A stretch of 64,000 bases of DNA from Temnothorax longispinosus (lineage: Eukaryota; Arthropoda; Insecta; Hymenoptera; Formicidae), in the NCBI RefSeq assembly GCF_030848805.1, contig NW_027270286.1, forward strand, positions 1-64,000, in the 5' to 3' direction. The notes under the pieces were generated by a model. The model was not told the DNA's origin, did no database searches, and saw only the letters and a program-made list of their open reading frames with translations. A program made the translations under genes and the position numbers. The number at the start of each line of letters is the position of its first letter. Within the stretch, counting starts at the first letter, position 1. This document shows, piece after piece, positions 1-9,139 of the stretch.

Positions 1-1243
1 CAAAACGGCGATAGAAGTTGATTGTGCCGAGGAATCGTCGGAATTGTTTTATAGTCTCCGGCTTCCGGAAGCTCTGTATCGCTTCTACTTTTTCTGGTAA
101 CGGTCGTGTTCCGCTTCCTGAGACGAGGTATCCCAGGAATTTTACCTCTGGCATCCCGAAAATGCACTTGGCTGGGTTCAATCGTATTCCGTACTGCTGT
201 AGGCGCCGGAATACCTCTCTCAGGTGGCGTTTGTGTTCTTCTTCGTTGGCGGAAGCTATTAAAATATCGTCGATGTAGGCGTAGCAAAAGTCTAGCCCTC
301 TTAGTACCTCGTTGATGAATCGTTGAAATGTCTGTGCGGCGTTTCTCAGGCCGAATGGCATGTAGACGTATTCGAATAGGCCGAATGGTGTGATTATGGC
401 CGTCTTCGGTATGTCTTCTGGGTTGACTGGGATCTGGTTGTATGCTCTGACCAAATCTATCGTTGAGAAAATGGTTTTTCCATGTAGTGAGTGTGAGAAG
501 TCCTCGATATGTGAAATTGGATACATGTCCGGCTTGGTTCGCCTATTTACAGGGCGGTAGTCTCCGCACGCTCTCCATTGGTCCGCTTTCTTGGGGACCA
601 TATGTAGTGGTGATGCCCATGGGCTCTTTGAAGGCCGGATTATTCCTTCTCGTAGTAGTAGTTCGAACTCTATTTTTGCTGCTTTCAACTTGTCTGGTGC
701 CAGGCGTCTCGGTCGGCAGGCCTCCGGCGGGCCTGGCGTGGTGTTTATGTAATGTACGGTATTGTGCGAGCACTTCGCTGTTCCCGATTGCCGTGTGATG
801 TCGGGAAACTCTTTTAATATGTGGTGGTAGGGCGACTCCTCGTTGATTGCTTTTATCGAAGAAGTGTGCTGTTCTTGGGTGCGCCCCTTCGCTCGCAGGC
901 CTGTCTGCCCGTCGACCAGGCATCCTCTTCTGACGTCTGGTAATAAATGGTAGTATGCCAGGAAATCGGAGCCTATGATTGACGTCGTGACGTCCGCGAT
1001 GATGAATCTCCACGGAAAATCTCGTCTAAGTCCTAAATCGGGCTGGAGGTTTGTGCTCCCGTAGGTCGCTATTGCAGATCCGTTGGCTGCGTAGAGTTCG
1101 TATTTTTCCTTTTGATTCCTTCTTCCTCGCTGGTGTGGGTAAACGCTTATATCCGACCCGGTGTCTATTAGGTATCGTGTCTTTGTCTTTTTGTCCGTCA
1201 GGAAGAGGCGGCATGGTCGTGGGCTATCGTTGTTGGCCGCCAT
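1..1243 (-). CDS. Ty3/Gypsy pol polyprotein, protease and reverse transcriptase part (runs off left edge)
   Basis: This is the pol frame of a Ty3/Gypsy LTR retrotransposon, encoding protease and reverse transcriptase that copy the element RNA into DNA. On the minus strand the frame is open from an ATG at 1243 to the window edge, so the rest of RT, RNase H and integrase lie outside. The aspartic protease motif LIDTGSDIS lies near residue 30. RT motifs follow: the SPWASPLHMV block, FSTIDLVRAYNQI, MPFGLRNAAQTFQRF and the catalytic box YIDDILIAS. The start ATG overlaps the gag stop in a TGATG, which suggests termination-reinitiation or frameshifting. No internal stop was seen. The element is interrupted upstream, in gag, by a hAT insertion, so this copy cannot make a normal gag-pol transcript. 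Confidence 0.9.
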   Translation of the reverse strand, partial: MAANNDSPRPCRLFLTDKKTKTRYLIDTGSDISVYPHQRGRRNQKEKYELYAANGSAIATYGSTNLQPDLGLRRDFPWRFIIADVTTSIIGSDFLAYYHLLPDVRRGCLVDGQTGLRAKGRTQEQHTSSIKAINEESPYHHILKEFPDITRQSGTAKCSHNTVHYINTTPGPPEACRPRRLAPDKLKAAKIEFELLLREGIIRPSKSPWASPLHMVPKKADQWRACGDYRPVNRRTKPDMYPISHIEDFSHSLHGKTIFSTIDLVRAYNQIPVNPEDIPKTAIITPFGLFEYVYMPFGLRNAAQTFQRFINEVLRGLDFCYAYIDDILIASANEEEHKRHLREVFRRLQQYGIRLNPAKCIFGMPEVKFLGYLVSGSGTRPLPEKVEAIQSFRKPETIKQFRRFLGTINFYRRF

Positions 1244-1665
1244 CAGCAACTGCCCTCCGTGTTTTCCGGCTTGGCCGGTTTGATCGCCTTGTAGGTGCAC
1301 GGTTTCTCGCATTTTCGTGCTTTATCTTTAAAAGTACGGTGGTAGTAACAGTGTTCCACCGTGAAACCCTTGGTGTGGCCACGGTTGCGGCTGCGGCTGC
1401 GGCTGCGGCTGCGGGATCGGTCCGCTCTCCATCGTTTTCTTTCCTGTGAGAACTGTGTTGTTAGCGCTGCCACCTGTTTCGTTAGCGCCTCGATTTGTGC
1501 TTGTAGAGTCGTTTTCTCTGTGGAGGTTGCCTCTACTGCTGCGACGACTGCGCGGTCGTTGACCTCGTGTATGCGGTCGGCTTGTTCTGCGACGTCTTCC
1601 AATCGATCTTCTTGACGTGTTGCTAAGATGACCTGCATCTGAGCTGGTAATCTCCCTAGCCACAG
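1243..1665 (-). pseudogene. Ty3/Gypsy gag, C-terminal half (split by hAT insertion)
   Basis: This is the C-terminal half of the gag protein of the same Gypsy element, the structural particle and RNA-binding protein. It shows a coiled-coil-like stretch rich in A, E and Q, then an Arg-Ser run (RSRSRSRSR, encoded by a GCCGCA-type hexamer repeat near 1384-1415). A Cys/His cluster follows, CYYHRTFKDKARKCEKPC, typical of insect Gypsy gags. It ends at a TGA (1243-1245) overlapping the pol ATG. The N-terminal half lies 9.1 kb away at 10758-11178. The duplicated target TGTTCGGA/AGTTCGGA marks the break, and the two halves join in frame if the intervening hAT is ignored. Confidence 0.85.
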
Positions 1666-1689
1666 TGTTCGGACTAATGGGCGATTTTT

Positions 1690-1835
1690 TTAACAAAATC
1701 GATTTTTGAATCGATCTTGAATCGGAATGACCAGAATCGATTCACTAATAAAATCGGACTAAAAGAATCGATCTCTTAAGGATCGATTCACTAATAAAAT
1801 CGGACTAGAAGAATCGATTTCTTAAGAATCGATCC
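1690..1835. repeat. hAT-1 left subterminal repeats
   Basis: Many copies of ATCGATT/AATCGAT occur here, including two tandem units of about 55 bp (AGAATCGATTCACTAATAA...). The mirrored motif recurs at the other end (10610-10735). They are probably transposase-binding subterminal repeats. From 1836 to 2254 I see only AT-rich untranslated sequence. Confidence 0.7.
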
Positions 1836-2254
1836 GAAAATTGCATGTAATGAGCGAAGTATTTAAATTTTTAACATATTTTAGGGCGTAATATTTTATT
1901 TGTCATATGACAAATTTTTTAAACGTATTGATTGGCTATAAGATAGAAGACTTCTAGAAACTCGAGAACTTCTATCTTGCACGTCTTGCAGTCAATTAAC
2001 ATGCTTAAAATATTTTTCGTACGATATAAAATATCAGCCTAAGTGTCCGTCCTAAGTCCTAAGTTGATATAAATTATATAAAAGTGATATATGATTTAAA
2101 AATAAAAATCAGAATTCAGAAGTTTGCATCATAACAATTCAGGCCTTCAGACTTCAGGGTGTCAAGTGTCAACTGTCAAGAGTTTCGGTAATAATTGTGT
2201 AACTGTAAAGATATTAAAAAAAGGAAAAAATAAGAATTTTTATTTAAAACATTT

Positions 2255-3792
2255 TTATTCAATTTTCCACTCATGCATAGATAAGGAGTTTAAGAATAGC
2301 ATACACTGTAAATGTTCAGACGATAATTTGTTTCGTTTTTCCGTAACAATATTTCCAGTTTTCGAGAACAAACGTTCAGATGGAACAAACGTAGCTACAA
2401 TTAATAAGTATTTTTTTGCAATGACATGAAGAGATGGATACATTGTCTTACAACTATAAAGCCAATAGTGAATTGGATCTTCATGTAACCCAATAATTGG
2501 TTGGTTTAGGTAATGTTTGAAGTCAGTCGGCATATCCTCAGTATCATTGCAGTTTAATTGCTCCATATAAGCAAGTTCATTATGATATGACCACAAAGAG
2601 TTCTTTTGATTGTCCATTACTGCATTTTCTGTTGTATTATTTTCTTTGAACATATCGTTATTTACATTTTCCATTTGCCGGACTATCTTATTTATAGTTT
2701 GTAAGCAGGCATCTTGATTATTAAAATGCAATCGTTTGAATCGAGGATCTAGAAGAGTTGATACAGCTAACATAGTGTTATTTTCTATATCTCCAAATCG
2801 CATGTTAATGTTGACAGAAAGAGATTCAAGCAACTGTATGGCTGTACTTGATGTCAATTCATCTTTTAAAATATTCACTTTTCTTTTTAAGCAGTTGATT
2901 AGTGGGATTATTTTGCTACTCGTAACATACTGTTCGCCACATATTTCCTTTGTAACAGCTTCGATAGGAGCCAAAACTTGAATAACTTCTTTGGCAAGCT
3001 GTAATTCTAAGGCTGATAGCATTGGAGGTGCTTTGGGAAATTTCAATAATATTATAGTGATGTTTTCTGATAATTCGATAAATCGTTCCAACATGTAATA
3101 TGTAGAATTCCATCGTGTGGGAACAGATTGAATTAATTTCTTCGTGTTATATTTCCGTAATTCGTCTGCAGCAATAACAGAATGCTTGAAAAACGTGATT
3201 AGTGCTTTTACTTTTGCACATAAAGCATTAACTTCATTATTGTGTTTTAATAATGATGTTGCGACTAAGTTTAGTGTGTGAGCAAAACAACCTAAATGTT
3301 TATCTTTCCCAAATGTATCACTGACAGCTTTCACAATATTCGCTGCATTGTCTGTTACGATGGCAACAACATTATCTTTTCCAATATGCCATTCAGTACA
3401 TATCCTTAACAACCATTGTCCAAGGTAATCTGAAGTATGCCGCTCATCCAGTTCGTTAACACCAATAACTACAGAGGTCAGTTTATCATTTAAAATAAAA
3501 TGTGCTGTCACTCCCAAATAGCTCTTAGTATTGATAACATCCGTCCATACATCTGTTGTGAGACATAAGTTATCAATACTAGATAACTTAGTCTTTATTA
3601 TATTTGAAAGAATATCATATTTTTCTTCTATTAACTTTGTTATTGTTTTTCTTGATGGAACTTTATACAAAGGCGCAGTTATGTTCATTAAATAAAGGAA
3701 ACCTTCTTTCTCCACTGTATTGAAAGGTAAAATGTCTTTTGAGATCATGTATATAATTCCGTTCGTTATTTTACCACTTCTTACACCTCCCT
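2255..3792 (-). CDS. hAT-1 transposase, exon 3 (catalytic and dimerisation part)
   Basis: This is the main exon of a hAT-superfamily transposase, which cuts the transposon ends and re-inserts the element. The acceptor is TATTACAG at 3793. The RNase H-like core shows LTTDVWTD (first catalytic Asp) and AIVTDNAANIVKAV (second Asp). The conserved W of QSVPTRWNSTYYML and a C-terminal hATC dimerisation block (ATFVPSERLFSKTGNIV) follow. The TAA stop is at 2255. With exon 2 (3924-4209) and the BED exon (8898-9113) the phases match exactly (216+286+1538 nt = 680 codons). The gene therefore appears to encode an unbroken protein of about 679 aa. A large LTR element lies in its first intron, which may hinder splicing. 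Confidence 0.88.
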
Positions 3793-3923
3793 CTGTAATA
3801 CAAATATTACAAATTACAAAAGTTTCATGCAAAAAGATTCTAAACTATAAGAAATGAAAAGTATTATATGTTTATATGTTATCTAATAATAGAAAAATAA
3901 TATAAAATAATTTATTTTCTTAC

Positions 3924-4209
3924 CTTCAAATGCTTTCACATTTAGTAGGGCTTTGTCAATTCGTGGTTGAAAAAGTTTTACTGTTTTTGTTCCAATTGAT
4001 TCATTTTTTAGTTTTTTTACGCTTAGAGATTTTGAAGAACTGGAAGAACATGATGGAGATGGAGATGGTATTGATATTATATCCTTATTCTTATCCTTAT
4101 CAGAATCATTACTATTAATAGTATCAATATCAATACTATCATTAGAATAAGCAGGGTCGTCCTTATCAGGATCATCCTGGTCATCGTTAACATAATCCTT
4201 TCTCTTTCT
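3924..4209 (-). CDS. hAT-1 transposase, exon 2 (acidic, Ser-rich linker)
   Basis: This exon lies between an acceptor (AATTTTAG, 4210-4211) and a donor (GAAG|GTAAGA at 3922-3923). It reads an Asp/Asn/Ser-rich linker (NDSIDIDTINSNDSDKDKNK) and then a basic stretch with TVKLFQPRIDKALLNVKAFE. It follows the BED finger in phase 0 and joins exon 3 in phase 1. The LTR retrotransposon is inserted only about 19 bp upstream of the acceptor, so the branch point region is partly separated from the exon. I inferred this exon from splice signals and phase. Confidence 0.75.
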
Positions 4210-4228
4210 CTAAAATTTATATATATAT

Positions 4229-4552
4229 TGTTGCGCCCGTGCTGTGACACCCGTTACCCGTGGGCTGAACTTGGCTGCGCTCTGCGGAAGCTTCGAGTCG
4301 AAGCGCGTCCCTTGACAACGGGACATATTTAATTATTGATTTATTGATTTTCTGAATGACTGTGGGATTTTGTTTTTGAACAGCTGGACCGTTCGGACGT
4401 GTTCACGAGCTCTATTGTAAAAACTATATTTGCTGATTAAACCAGTTCTCTTTCATCCGAGAGTACTTATTCCCGGCAACGGGATTGCGCGCCGCGTTCG
4501 CGAGTGTGTGTGCGCGAGTGAGTGAGCAGCGAACGCGCGAACGAGCGCAACA
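4229..4552 (+). repeat. 5' LTR of Gypsy-2
   Basis: A 324-bp LTR begins TGTTGCGCCCG and ends GAGCGCAACA. It is preceded by the ATAT target duplicate and followed by the primer site. It matches 8464-8787 apart from about two substitutions. Confidence 0.93.
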
Positions 4553-4555
4553 TTT

Positions 4556-4573
4556 TGGGGGCTCGTCCGGGAT
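4556..4573 (+). promoter_or_regulatory. Primer-binding site, tRNA-Pro type
   Basis: The 18 bases TGGGGGCTCGTCCGGGAT start three bases after the LTR. They are the complement of a tRNA-Pro 3' end, the same primer site used by murine gammaretroviruses. This is where minus-strand DNA synthesis would start. Confidence 0.85.
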
Positions 4574-4610
4574 CGGACGAGCGAGGACGGACGTACGAAC
4601 GAGGAACTCG

Positions 4611-5663
4611 ATGACGAGTACCGAGCCATCGGCAGCTCCCACATTAAGAAAGAGAGCGCGCATGGGGACTCCGAGGCCGAGAGTCCCACAGTTCGAGGCG
4701 GAGACTCAACGAGCCGGCCCGAGCGCCCCTCAGCTCTCAGCGGAAGTGGTGACGCTCCAGGCGATGATGCAGGAGATTCGCCAGATGCGTGAGGAGTACG
4801 CAGCGTTGTTGCGGCAGCGGGATGCGGAGCCTCAGCGTCAGGAACGCGCACAGCTAAGTCCTTCTATAAATAGAGCTCACGGAGATTCGGGGTCGCGTGG
4901 CGCGGTCGCGGTAGTGAATCGCGAGGGGGGAGAACCGCGACGCGAAACGGAGTATATTAAATTAAAGCCCGACACGTATGATGGGACGATCCCGTTGCGT
5001 GAGTTCCTCTCGCAATTCGAATTAATTGCTCGGACGAATAAATGGAGTGACGCGTCAAAAACAGCTATATTAGCCTCTAGTTTAAGAGGAAAAGCGCGTT
5101 CAATTCTTGAAAATGTTCAAGATTTAGAGAATCTTGACTACGCAGAATTAAAATCCAAACTTGAGTTGCGTTTCGGTGAGGGACTTCTTTCACAAAACCA
5201 TTATTCGCAATTCACGAACCGAAAACAGAAATTTGGGGAGGAACTCGCCGAGCTCGGATCAGATCTCGAAAGATTGGCTCGTCTGGCGTACCCCGAATGC
5301 CCTTTTCCGGTTCGTGATAAAATCGCCTGCGCGCAATTCATTTCCGCACTTTCAAATGGCTTTATTCGGAGGACTCTCCAGCTGGAGGGGATAACCTCCC
5401 TAAAGTTAACCGTAGAGAGAGCTAAGGCGATTAAGATCATACAAGGAGATAATTTTGAAAGAAAGAGAGAGAATTTTAATGAAAAGAAAAATGCAAATAA
5501 AGAAGGAAGTGGGGAAAAAAAGGAGGAAGGGGGAGGGAAGGTCGGAAAAGGAAATCGGCAAGGCGGCCGATTTGGCACCAATTGGAATAAGGAGTGCTGG
5601 AGCTGCGGGAAAACGGGGCATTTCCGGTATGAATGTCCCGGTGAGAAGGGAAACGCGGATTAG
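4611..5663 (+). CDS. Gypsy-2 gag
   Basis: This is the gag nucleocapsid/capsid protein of the LTR element, about 350 aa from the ATG at 4611. The frame is open further upstream into the LTR, but this ATG is the first after the primer site. There is a basic, Pro-rich N-terminus and an EEYAALLRQRDAE coiled coil. A retrotransposon gag core (YIKLKPDTYDGTIPLREFL, then LRGKARSILENVQ) follows, with a Lys-rich linker. A single CCHC zinc knuckle, CWSCGKTGHFRYEC, sits at the C-terminus and binds element RNA. The frame is intact. The protease follows in another frame, consistent with frameshift expression. Confidence 0.88.
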   Translation: MTSTEPSAAPTLRKRARMGTPRPRVPQFEAETQRAGPSAPQLSAEVVTLQAMMQEIRQMREEYAALLRQRDAEPQRQERAQLSPSINRAHGDSGSRGAVAVVNREGGEPRRETEYIKLKPDTYDGTIPLREFLSQFELIARTNKWSDASKTAILASSLRGKARSILENVQDLENLDYAELKSKLELRFGEGLLSQNHYSQFTNRKQKFGEELAELGSDLERLARLAYPECPFPVRDKIACAQFISALSNGFIRRTLQLEGITSLKLTVERAKAIKIIQGDNFERKRENFNEKKNANKEGSGEKKEEGGGKVGKGNRQGGRFGTNWNKECWSCGKTGHFRYECPGEKGNAD

Positions 5664-5677
5664 TCGAGCTCTGCGGG

Positions 5678-5986
5678 GTGGGTTCGACCTGCGAAAATAA
5701 TACCCCGTTTATCAAACGTTTTGTTAATCATAAGTTAGTTAGGAAAGATTTTTGTTATGATGGCTTTTTGGATGGAAAACGTTGCTCTTTTAAAATAGAT
5801 ACGGGTTCCGATATTTCGATTGTCAGTAAAGAATTGATTGATAGGAATAAAGAAAAGATTAAGGTAGAAAATCAAGATTTAAGATATCCCACTGGGGAGA
5901 GAGTTCCATTCGAGTCTAAGGTTATTGTAGACGTTCAGATCGGAAAATTTTCTTTTAAAGGTGCCTATGTTTGTAGCGAAAATTAG
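5678..5986 (+). pseudogene. Gypsy-2 protease (start of pol, frame broken before RT)
   Basis: This is the aspartic protease portion of pol, with FKIDTGSDISIVSK as the active-site motif near residue 40. The frame stops at 5984-5986. The natural continuation (a flap/LLGVDFLE block) lies in a different frame from about 5961. A small indel near 5960 has therefore separated protease from RT. Gag lies in a third frame and ends 14 bp upstream. Confidence 0.75.
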
Positions 5987-7397
5987 TGATGAGTGCTTAT
6001 TAGGAGTAGATTTTCTCGAAACAGTAAATTTGAAAGATATTTTCGAGTTTCCTTTGAGAAATCTAGAATTCAAAGAGAAAATAAGGATTTATGATTGTTC
6101 TCGGGTAGTAAACTCTTCTGAAAAAGTTTTGCCCTTTTTAAAAGAACTCTACGAGAGGGATTCAGTAAACCTTGATGAAACCCAGAAAAACGTTTTCTTT
6201 TCTTTTTTAAATGAATATCAGGATGTGTTTTCCGATGAAATTATTGCGGGCAACTGCGATGAAATTTATCATGCCATAAATGTGGAAAATTCCTCCCCAA
6301 TAAAACAGGTCCCTCGTCGTGTTCCAATCCGAATGCGTGGTGAAGTGAATCAAATAATTGAGGACATGAGGAAAAAGGGAGTAATAGAGGAATCCCAAAG
6401 CCCTTGGGTCTCGCCTGTTGTTTTAGTGAGAAAGAAGGATGGGACGATAAGATTTTGTGTAGATTACAGGGGAGTAAATGCCATTACTAAGAAAGATTCC
6501 TTTCCGCTCCCAAGGATTGATGATATCTTCGATCAACTCGCAGGTAACTCGTGGTTTTCCATTTTAGACTTGAAAAGCGGGTACTGGCAGGTAAAAGTTC
6601 GCCCAGAAGATCGTGAGAAAACCGCTTTTTCCATCGGAAACGGGCTGTGGCAATTTACCGTAATGCTTTTTGGTTTGTGTAATGCCCCCGCGACATTTCA
6701 ACGTTTAATGGGAAAAGTTTTAAGGGAGTTCTTGGGGAAAATTTGCTTGGTTTATTTGGACGATGTGATTATTTTCGGAAAGAGTTTTTCAGAGATGTTG
6801 GACAATTTAAAAAAAATTCTCCAACGTTTTCGGGAAGTGAACCTTAAGGTAAATCCAAAAAAATGTGTTTTTTTCGGGAGGAGCGTAAAGTATTTGGGAC
6901 ATATAGTCTCGGCGGAGGGTATTACCACGGACCCTGAGAAAATTTCTGCGGTGAGTAACTGGCCAGTCCCACATAATAGGAAGCAATTGCGAAGCTTCCT
7001 GGGATTTACCTCGTATTACCGAAGATTTGTGAAAGGGTTTTCTTCATTAGCAAAACCCTTGTACTCACTTACAGAAAACTGTTCTAAATTTGTTTGGGGA
7101 AAGGAATGCCAGGATGCTTTTGAAAAATTGAAACAGGTCTTGTCTGCTACCCCGGTTCTTATTTTTCCAAATGAGGAGGGGGAGTTCGTTTTAGATACCG
7201 ATGCCTCTAATGTAGGCATCGGCGCAGTTCTTTCGCAAAGGCAAGAAGGAGAGGAGAGAGTAATTGCCTATTTTAGTCGCGTGCTTAGCAAAACTGAGCG
7301 TAACTATTGTGTAACCCGGCGGGAACTTCTTGCTATTGTAGATTCCATTAAATCATTTCGTCATTATCTTTTGGGACGGAAATTTTCGATCCGCACA
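5961..7397 (+). pseudogene. Gypsy-2 reverse transcriptase and partial RNase H
   Basis: This is the reverse transcriptase of the LTR element. Visible blocks are SPWVSPVVLVRKKDG, RFCVDYRGVNAITKKDSFPL, FSILDLKSGYWQV, LCNAPATFQRLM, the catalytic LVYLDDVIIFG, the thumb/connection (LRSFLGFTSYYRRFVKGF), and the start of RNase H (LDTDASNVGIGAVLSQ, ending KFSIRT). The sequence then jumps from RNase H directly into the last part of integrase. The junction lies at or near 7398, flanked by an 8-bp direct repeat TTCGATCC (7385-7392, 7398-7405). The end of the reading frame (to 7460) is out-of-frame read-through past the deletion. Confidence 0.88.
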
Positions 7398-7410
7398 TTC
7401 GATCCAAACA

Positions 7411-7849
7411 TGAGTCTACTGGTGTTACTCCCGCAGAACTTTATTTTGCCCGAGACCTGAGGCTGCCTCTTGATTTGCTCCAAGGGAGTCCACCAAATCC
7501 TGAGAAGTCTCAATCAGTAGGGAATTATATTGGGTGCTTGAGAAAAAAACTTGAAGAAATTCATTCAGGTGTTAGGGGACGGATAGAAGTCAAGTCTTCT
7601 CGGGTAAAGACCTGGTACGACCGTAGTGCCAGACAAACCCTCTTTGAACAGGGACAAAAGGTTTGGTTTTTCAATCCTCGAAGGGAGAAGGGAAGGGCTC
7701 CGAAGTTGCAAGGAAATTGGGAAGGGCCTTTCTCCGTAGTAAAGAAGTTAAGTGATGTCGTTTATTGCATCCAGAGGTCACCTTCTCGAAAGAAGAAGGT
7801 AGTTCATGCCGACAGGCTGGCTCCTTATTTGATTAGGGAAATGGAGTAG
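7411..7849 (+). pseudogene. Gypsy-2 integrase C-terminal remnant
   Basis: This is the C-terminal end of the integrase that survived the internal deletion. It reads a TPAELYFARDLRLPLDLL block, then VKSSRVKTWYDRSARQ, then a GPFSVVKKLSDVVYCIQR and RKKKVVHADRLAPYL tail. The tail is the SH3-like DNA-binding domain of Gypsy integrases. The HHCC finger and the DDE catalytic core are missing. It is out of frame with the RT, so no fusion protein is made. Confidence 0.82.
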
Positions 7850-8463
7850 ATCGGAGCCCGATAAAGATTAAATTTAGTTTAAATTTTTTTTTTTTTTGTT
7901 GTTGTTCGAGTTACTGCGTTTTATGTTTATTTTCGCAGAAGGAGAGAAAGAGAGAGGGAACGTTTGACCTAGGCGAAGGCATTAGAGGCTACAAGAACGC
8001 CCGAAATCCTTAATGAAGACCGCCTCGCCCACGGTTTTTGACCGTGGTTTTCCCGTGGGACGAAGGGCGAATGCCGAGGCGGGGACTGGGGAGTCTTGCG
8101 AGACGCAGGGTCCACGGAAGTATTCCCCCCCCCATGTCCGAAGATTCAAGAGGATTCAGCGCCGGAACAGAAAGGGGTCCACGTTGGGCTGGGAAGAAGC
8201 GGTACAAGAAGAGTCGTCCTGAAGCCGGCGAGGGGGGAGCCTGGCCAGCTTTCCCCCAGGAAGAGCCGAGACAGGAGATTCGCGGAGGAGGAGGTCGAGA
8301 GGACCGAACGCTTCCGAGGGAGAAGACTCAAGGGACAGAGCCCGGTAACCCGCAGCAGCAGCTCGGAGTAAGGCAGGAATTCGTCTCGAAGTCCCGAAAA
8401 TGTGACCGCTGAAAGGCTGCCCTTCTGGATTGTCGGGACGACAATCTCGAAGAGGGAGGGCAG
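7850..8463 (+). other. Gypsy-2 3' region with GC-rich possible ORF and purine tract
   Basis: A poly-T run lies at about 7887-7900, followed by a GC-rich stretch. It contains an ORF (8038-8412, 124 aa, rich in R, G, E and P) of no recognisable family and poor coding quality. The purine-rich AGAGGGAGGGCAG directly before 8464 is the likely polypurine tract priming plus-strand synthesis. I would not call the ORF a gene without homology. Confidence 0.5.
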
Positions 8464-8787
8464 TGTTGCGCCCGTGCTGTGACACCCGTTACCCGTGGGC
8501 TGAACTTGGCTGCGCTCTGCGGAAGCTTCGAGTCGAAGCGCGTCCCTTGACAACGGGACATATTTAATTATTGATTTATTGATTTTCTGAATGACTGTGG
8601 GATTTTGTTCTTGAACAGCTGGACCGTTCGGACGTGTTCACGAGCTCTATTGTAAAAACTATATTTGCTGATTAAACCAGTTCTCTTTCATCCGAGAGTA
8701 CTTATTCCCGGCAACGGGATTGCGCGCCGCGTTCGCGAGTGTGTGTGCGCGAGTGAGTGAGCAGCGAACGCGCGAACGAGGGCAACA
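8464..8787 (+). repeat. 3' LTR of Gypsy-2
   Basis: This is the second copy of the 324-bp LTR, TGTTGCGCCCG to GAGGGCAACA, followed by the target duplicate ATAT. It differs from the 5' LTR in the GTTTTTGAAC/GTTCTTGAAC stretch and at one base near the end. Confidence 0.93.
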
Positions 8788-8820
8788 ATATAATGTATAT
8801 ATTATATATTATATATATAT

Positions 8821-8864
<44 letters not shown>

Positions 8865-8866
8865 TT
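8788..8866. repeat. (TA)n microsatellite
   Basis: An almost pure TA/AT run follows the LTR element directly, within the hAT-1 intron. The LTR element probably inserted in this run. Confidence 0.85.
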
Positions 8867-8897
8867 AACAAATACAAATAATAAAGACGTAATTTAC

Positions 8898-9113
8898 TAA
8901 AGTGTTTTGTTTATAATTAAAAATTACATGGTCGTGTTGTTCTTCTTGTTTCCTTTTATTCTGTACATTGTTCGACTTCGTAATGCTGATATCTCCGTGC
9001 TTTCTATTTATATGATTTTTTAAATTAGTTGTATTTCCACCACTCCTTACGGTCTGTCCACATAATTTACAAAAGCCACCATTCTCAGTCCGAATAAAAT
9101 AATCCCAAACCAT
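8898..9113 (-). CDS. hAT-1 transposase, exon 1 (BED zinc finger)
   Basis: This is the N-terminal DNA-binding exon of the hAT-1 transposase. The ATG at 9113 gives MVWDYFIRTENGG. The BED finger is FCKLCGQTV (CxxC), then HINRKH (HxxxxH). The exon ends at a TTA|GTAAAT donor (8896-8897) in phase 0, matching exon 2. The frame is open a little further upstream to a possible acceptor (TTTATAG, 9134-9140), so a 5' exon could exist. The next downstream exon is 4.7 kb away because the LTR element is in the intron. Confidence 0.75.
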
Positions 9114-9139
9114 ACTTCTAGTTTTTAAGGACACTATAA

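Larger units (their letters stand above)
4229..8787 (+). mobile_element. Ty3/Gypsy LTR retrotransposon (young, internally deleted)
   Basis: A complete LTR-to-LTR element of 4559 bp has a 4-bp target duplication ATAT (4225-4228 and 8788-8791). Its two 324-bp LTRs (TGTTGCG...CAACA) differ at about two positions, so insertion was recent. The order is LTR, tRNA-Pro primer site, gag, protease, RT, partial RNase H, an internal deletion, integrase C-terminus, a 3' region, a purine tract and LTR. The deletion removes the end of RNase H and the zinc-binding and catalytic parts of integrase. This copy cannot move on its own. It lies in an intron of hAT-1, in the opposite orientation. Confidence 0.93.

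Noticed and set aside
1328..1696. Overlapping ORFs antisense or out of frame to the Gypsy gag
   Set aside because: They are shadows of the Arg-Ser coding hexamer repeat. The real frame carries the gag Cys/His motif.
8038..8412. 124-codon ORF downstream of Gypsy-2 pol as an env-like gene
   Set aside because: No signal peptide, transmembrane segment or cleavage site; composition is R/G/E-rich and several frames are open. Not supported as env.
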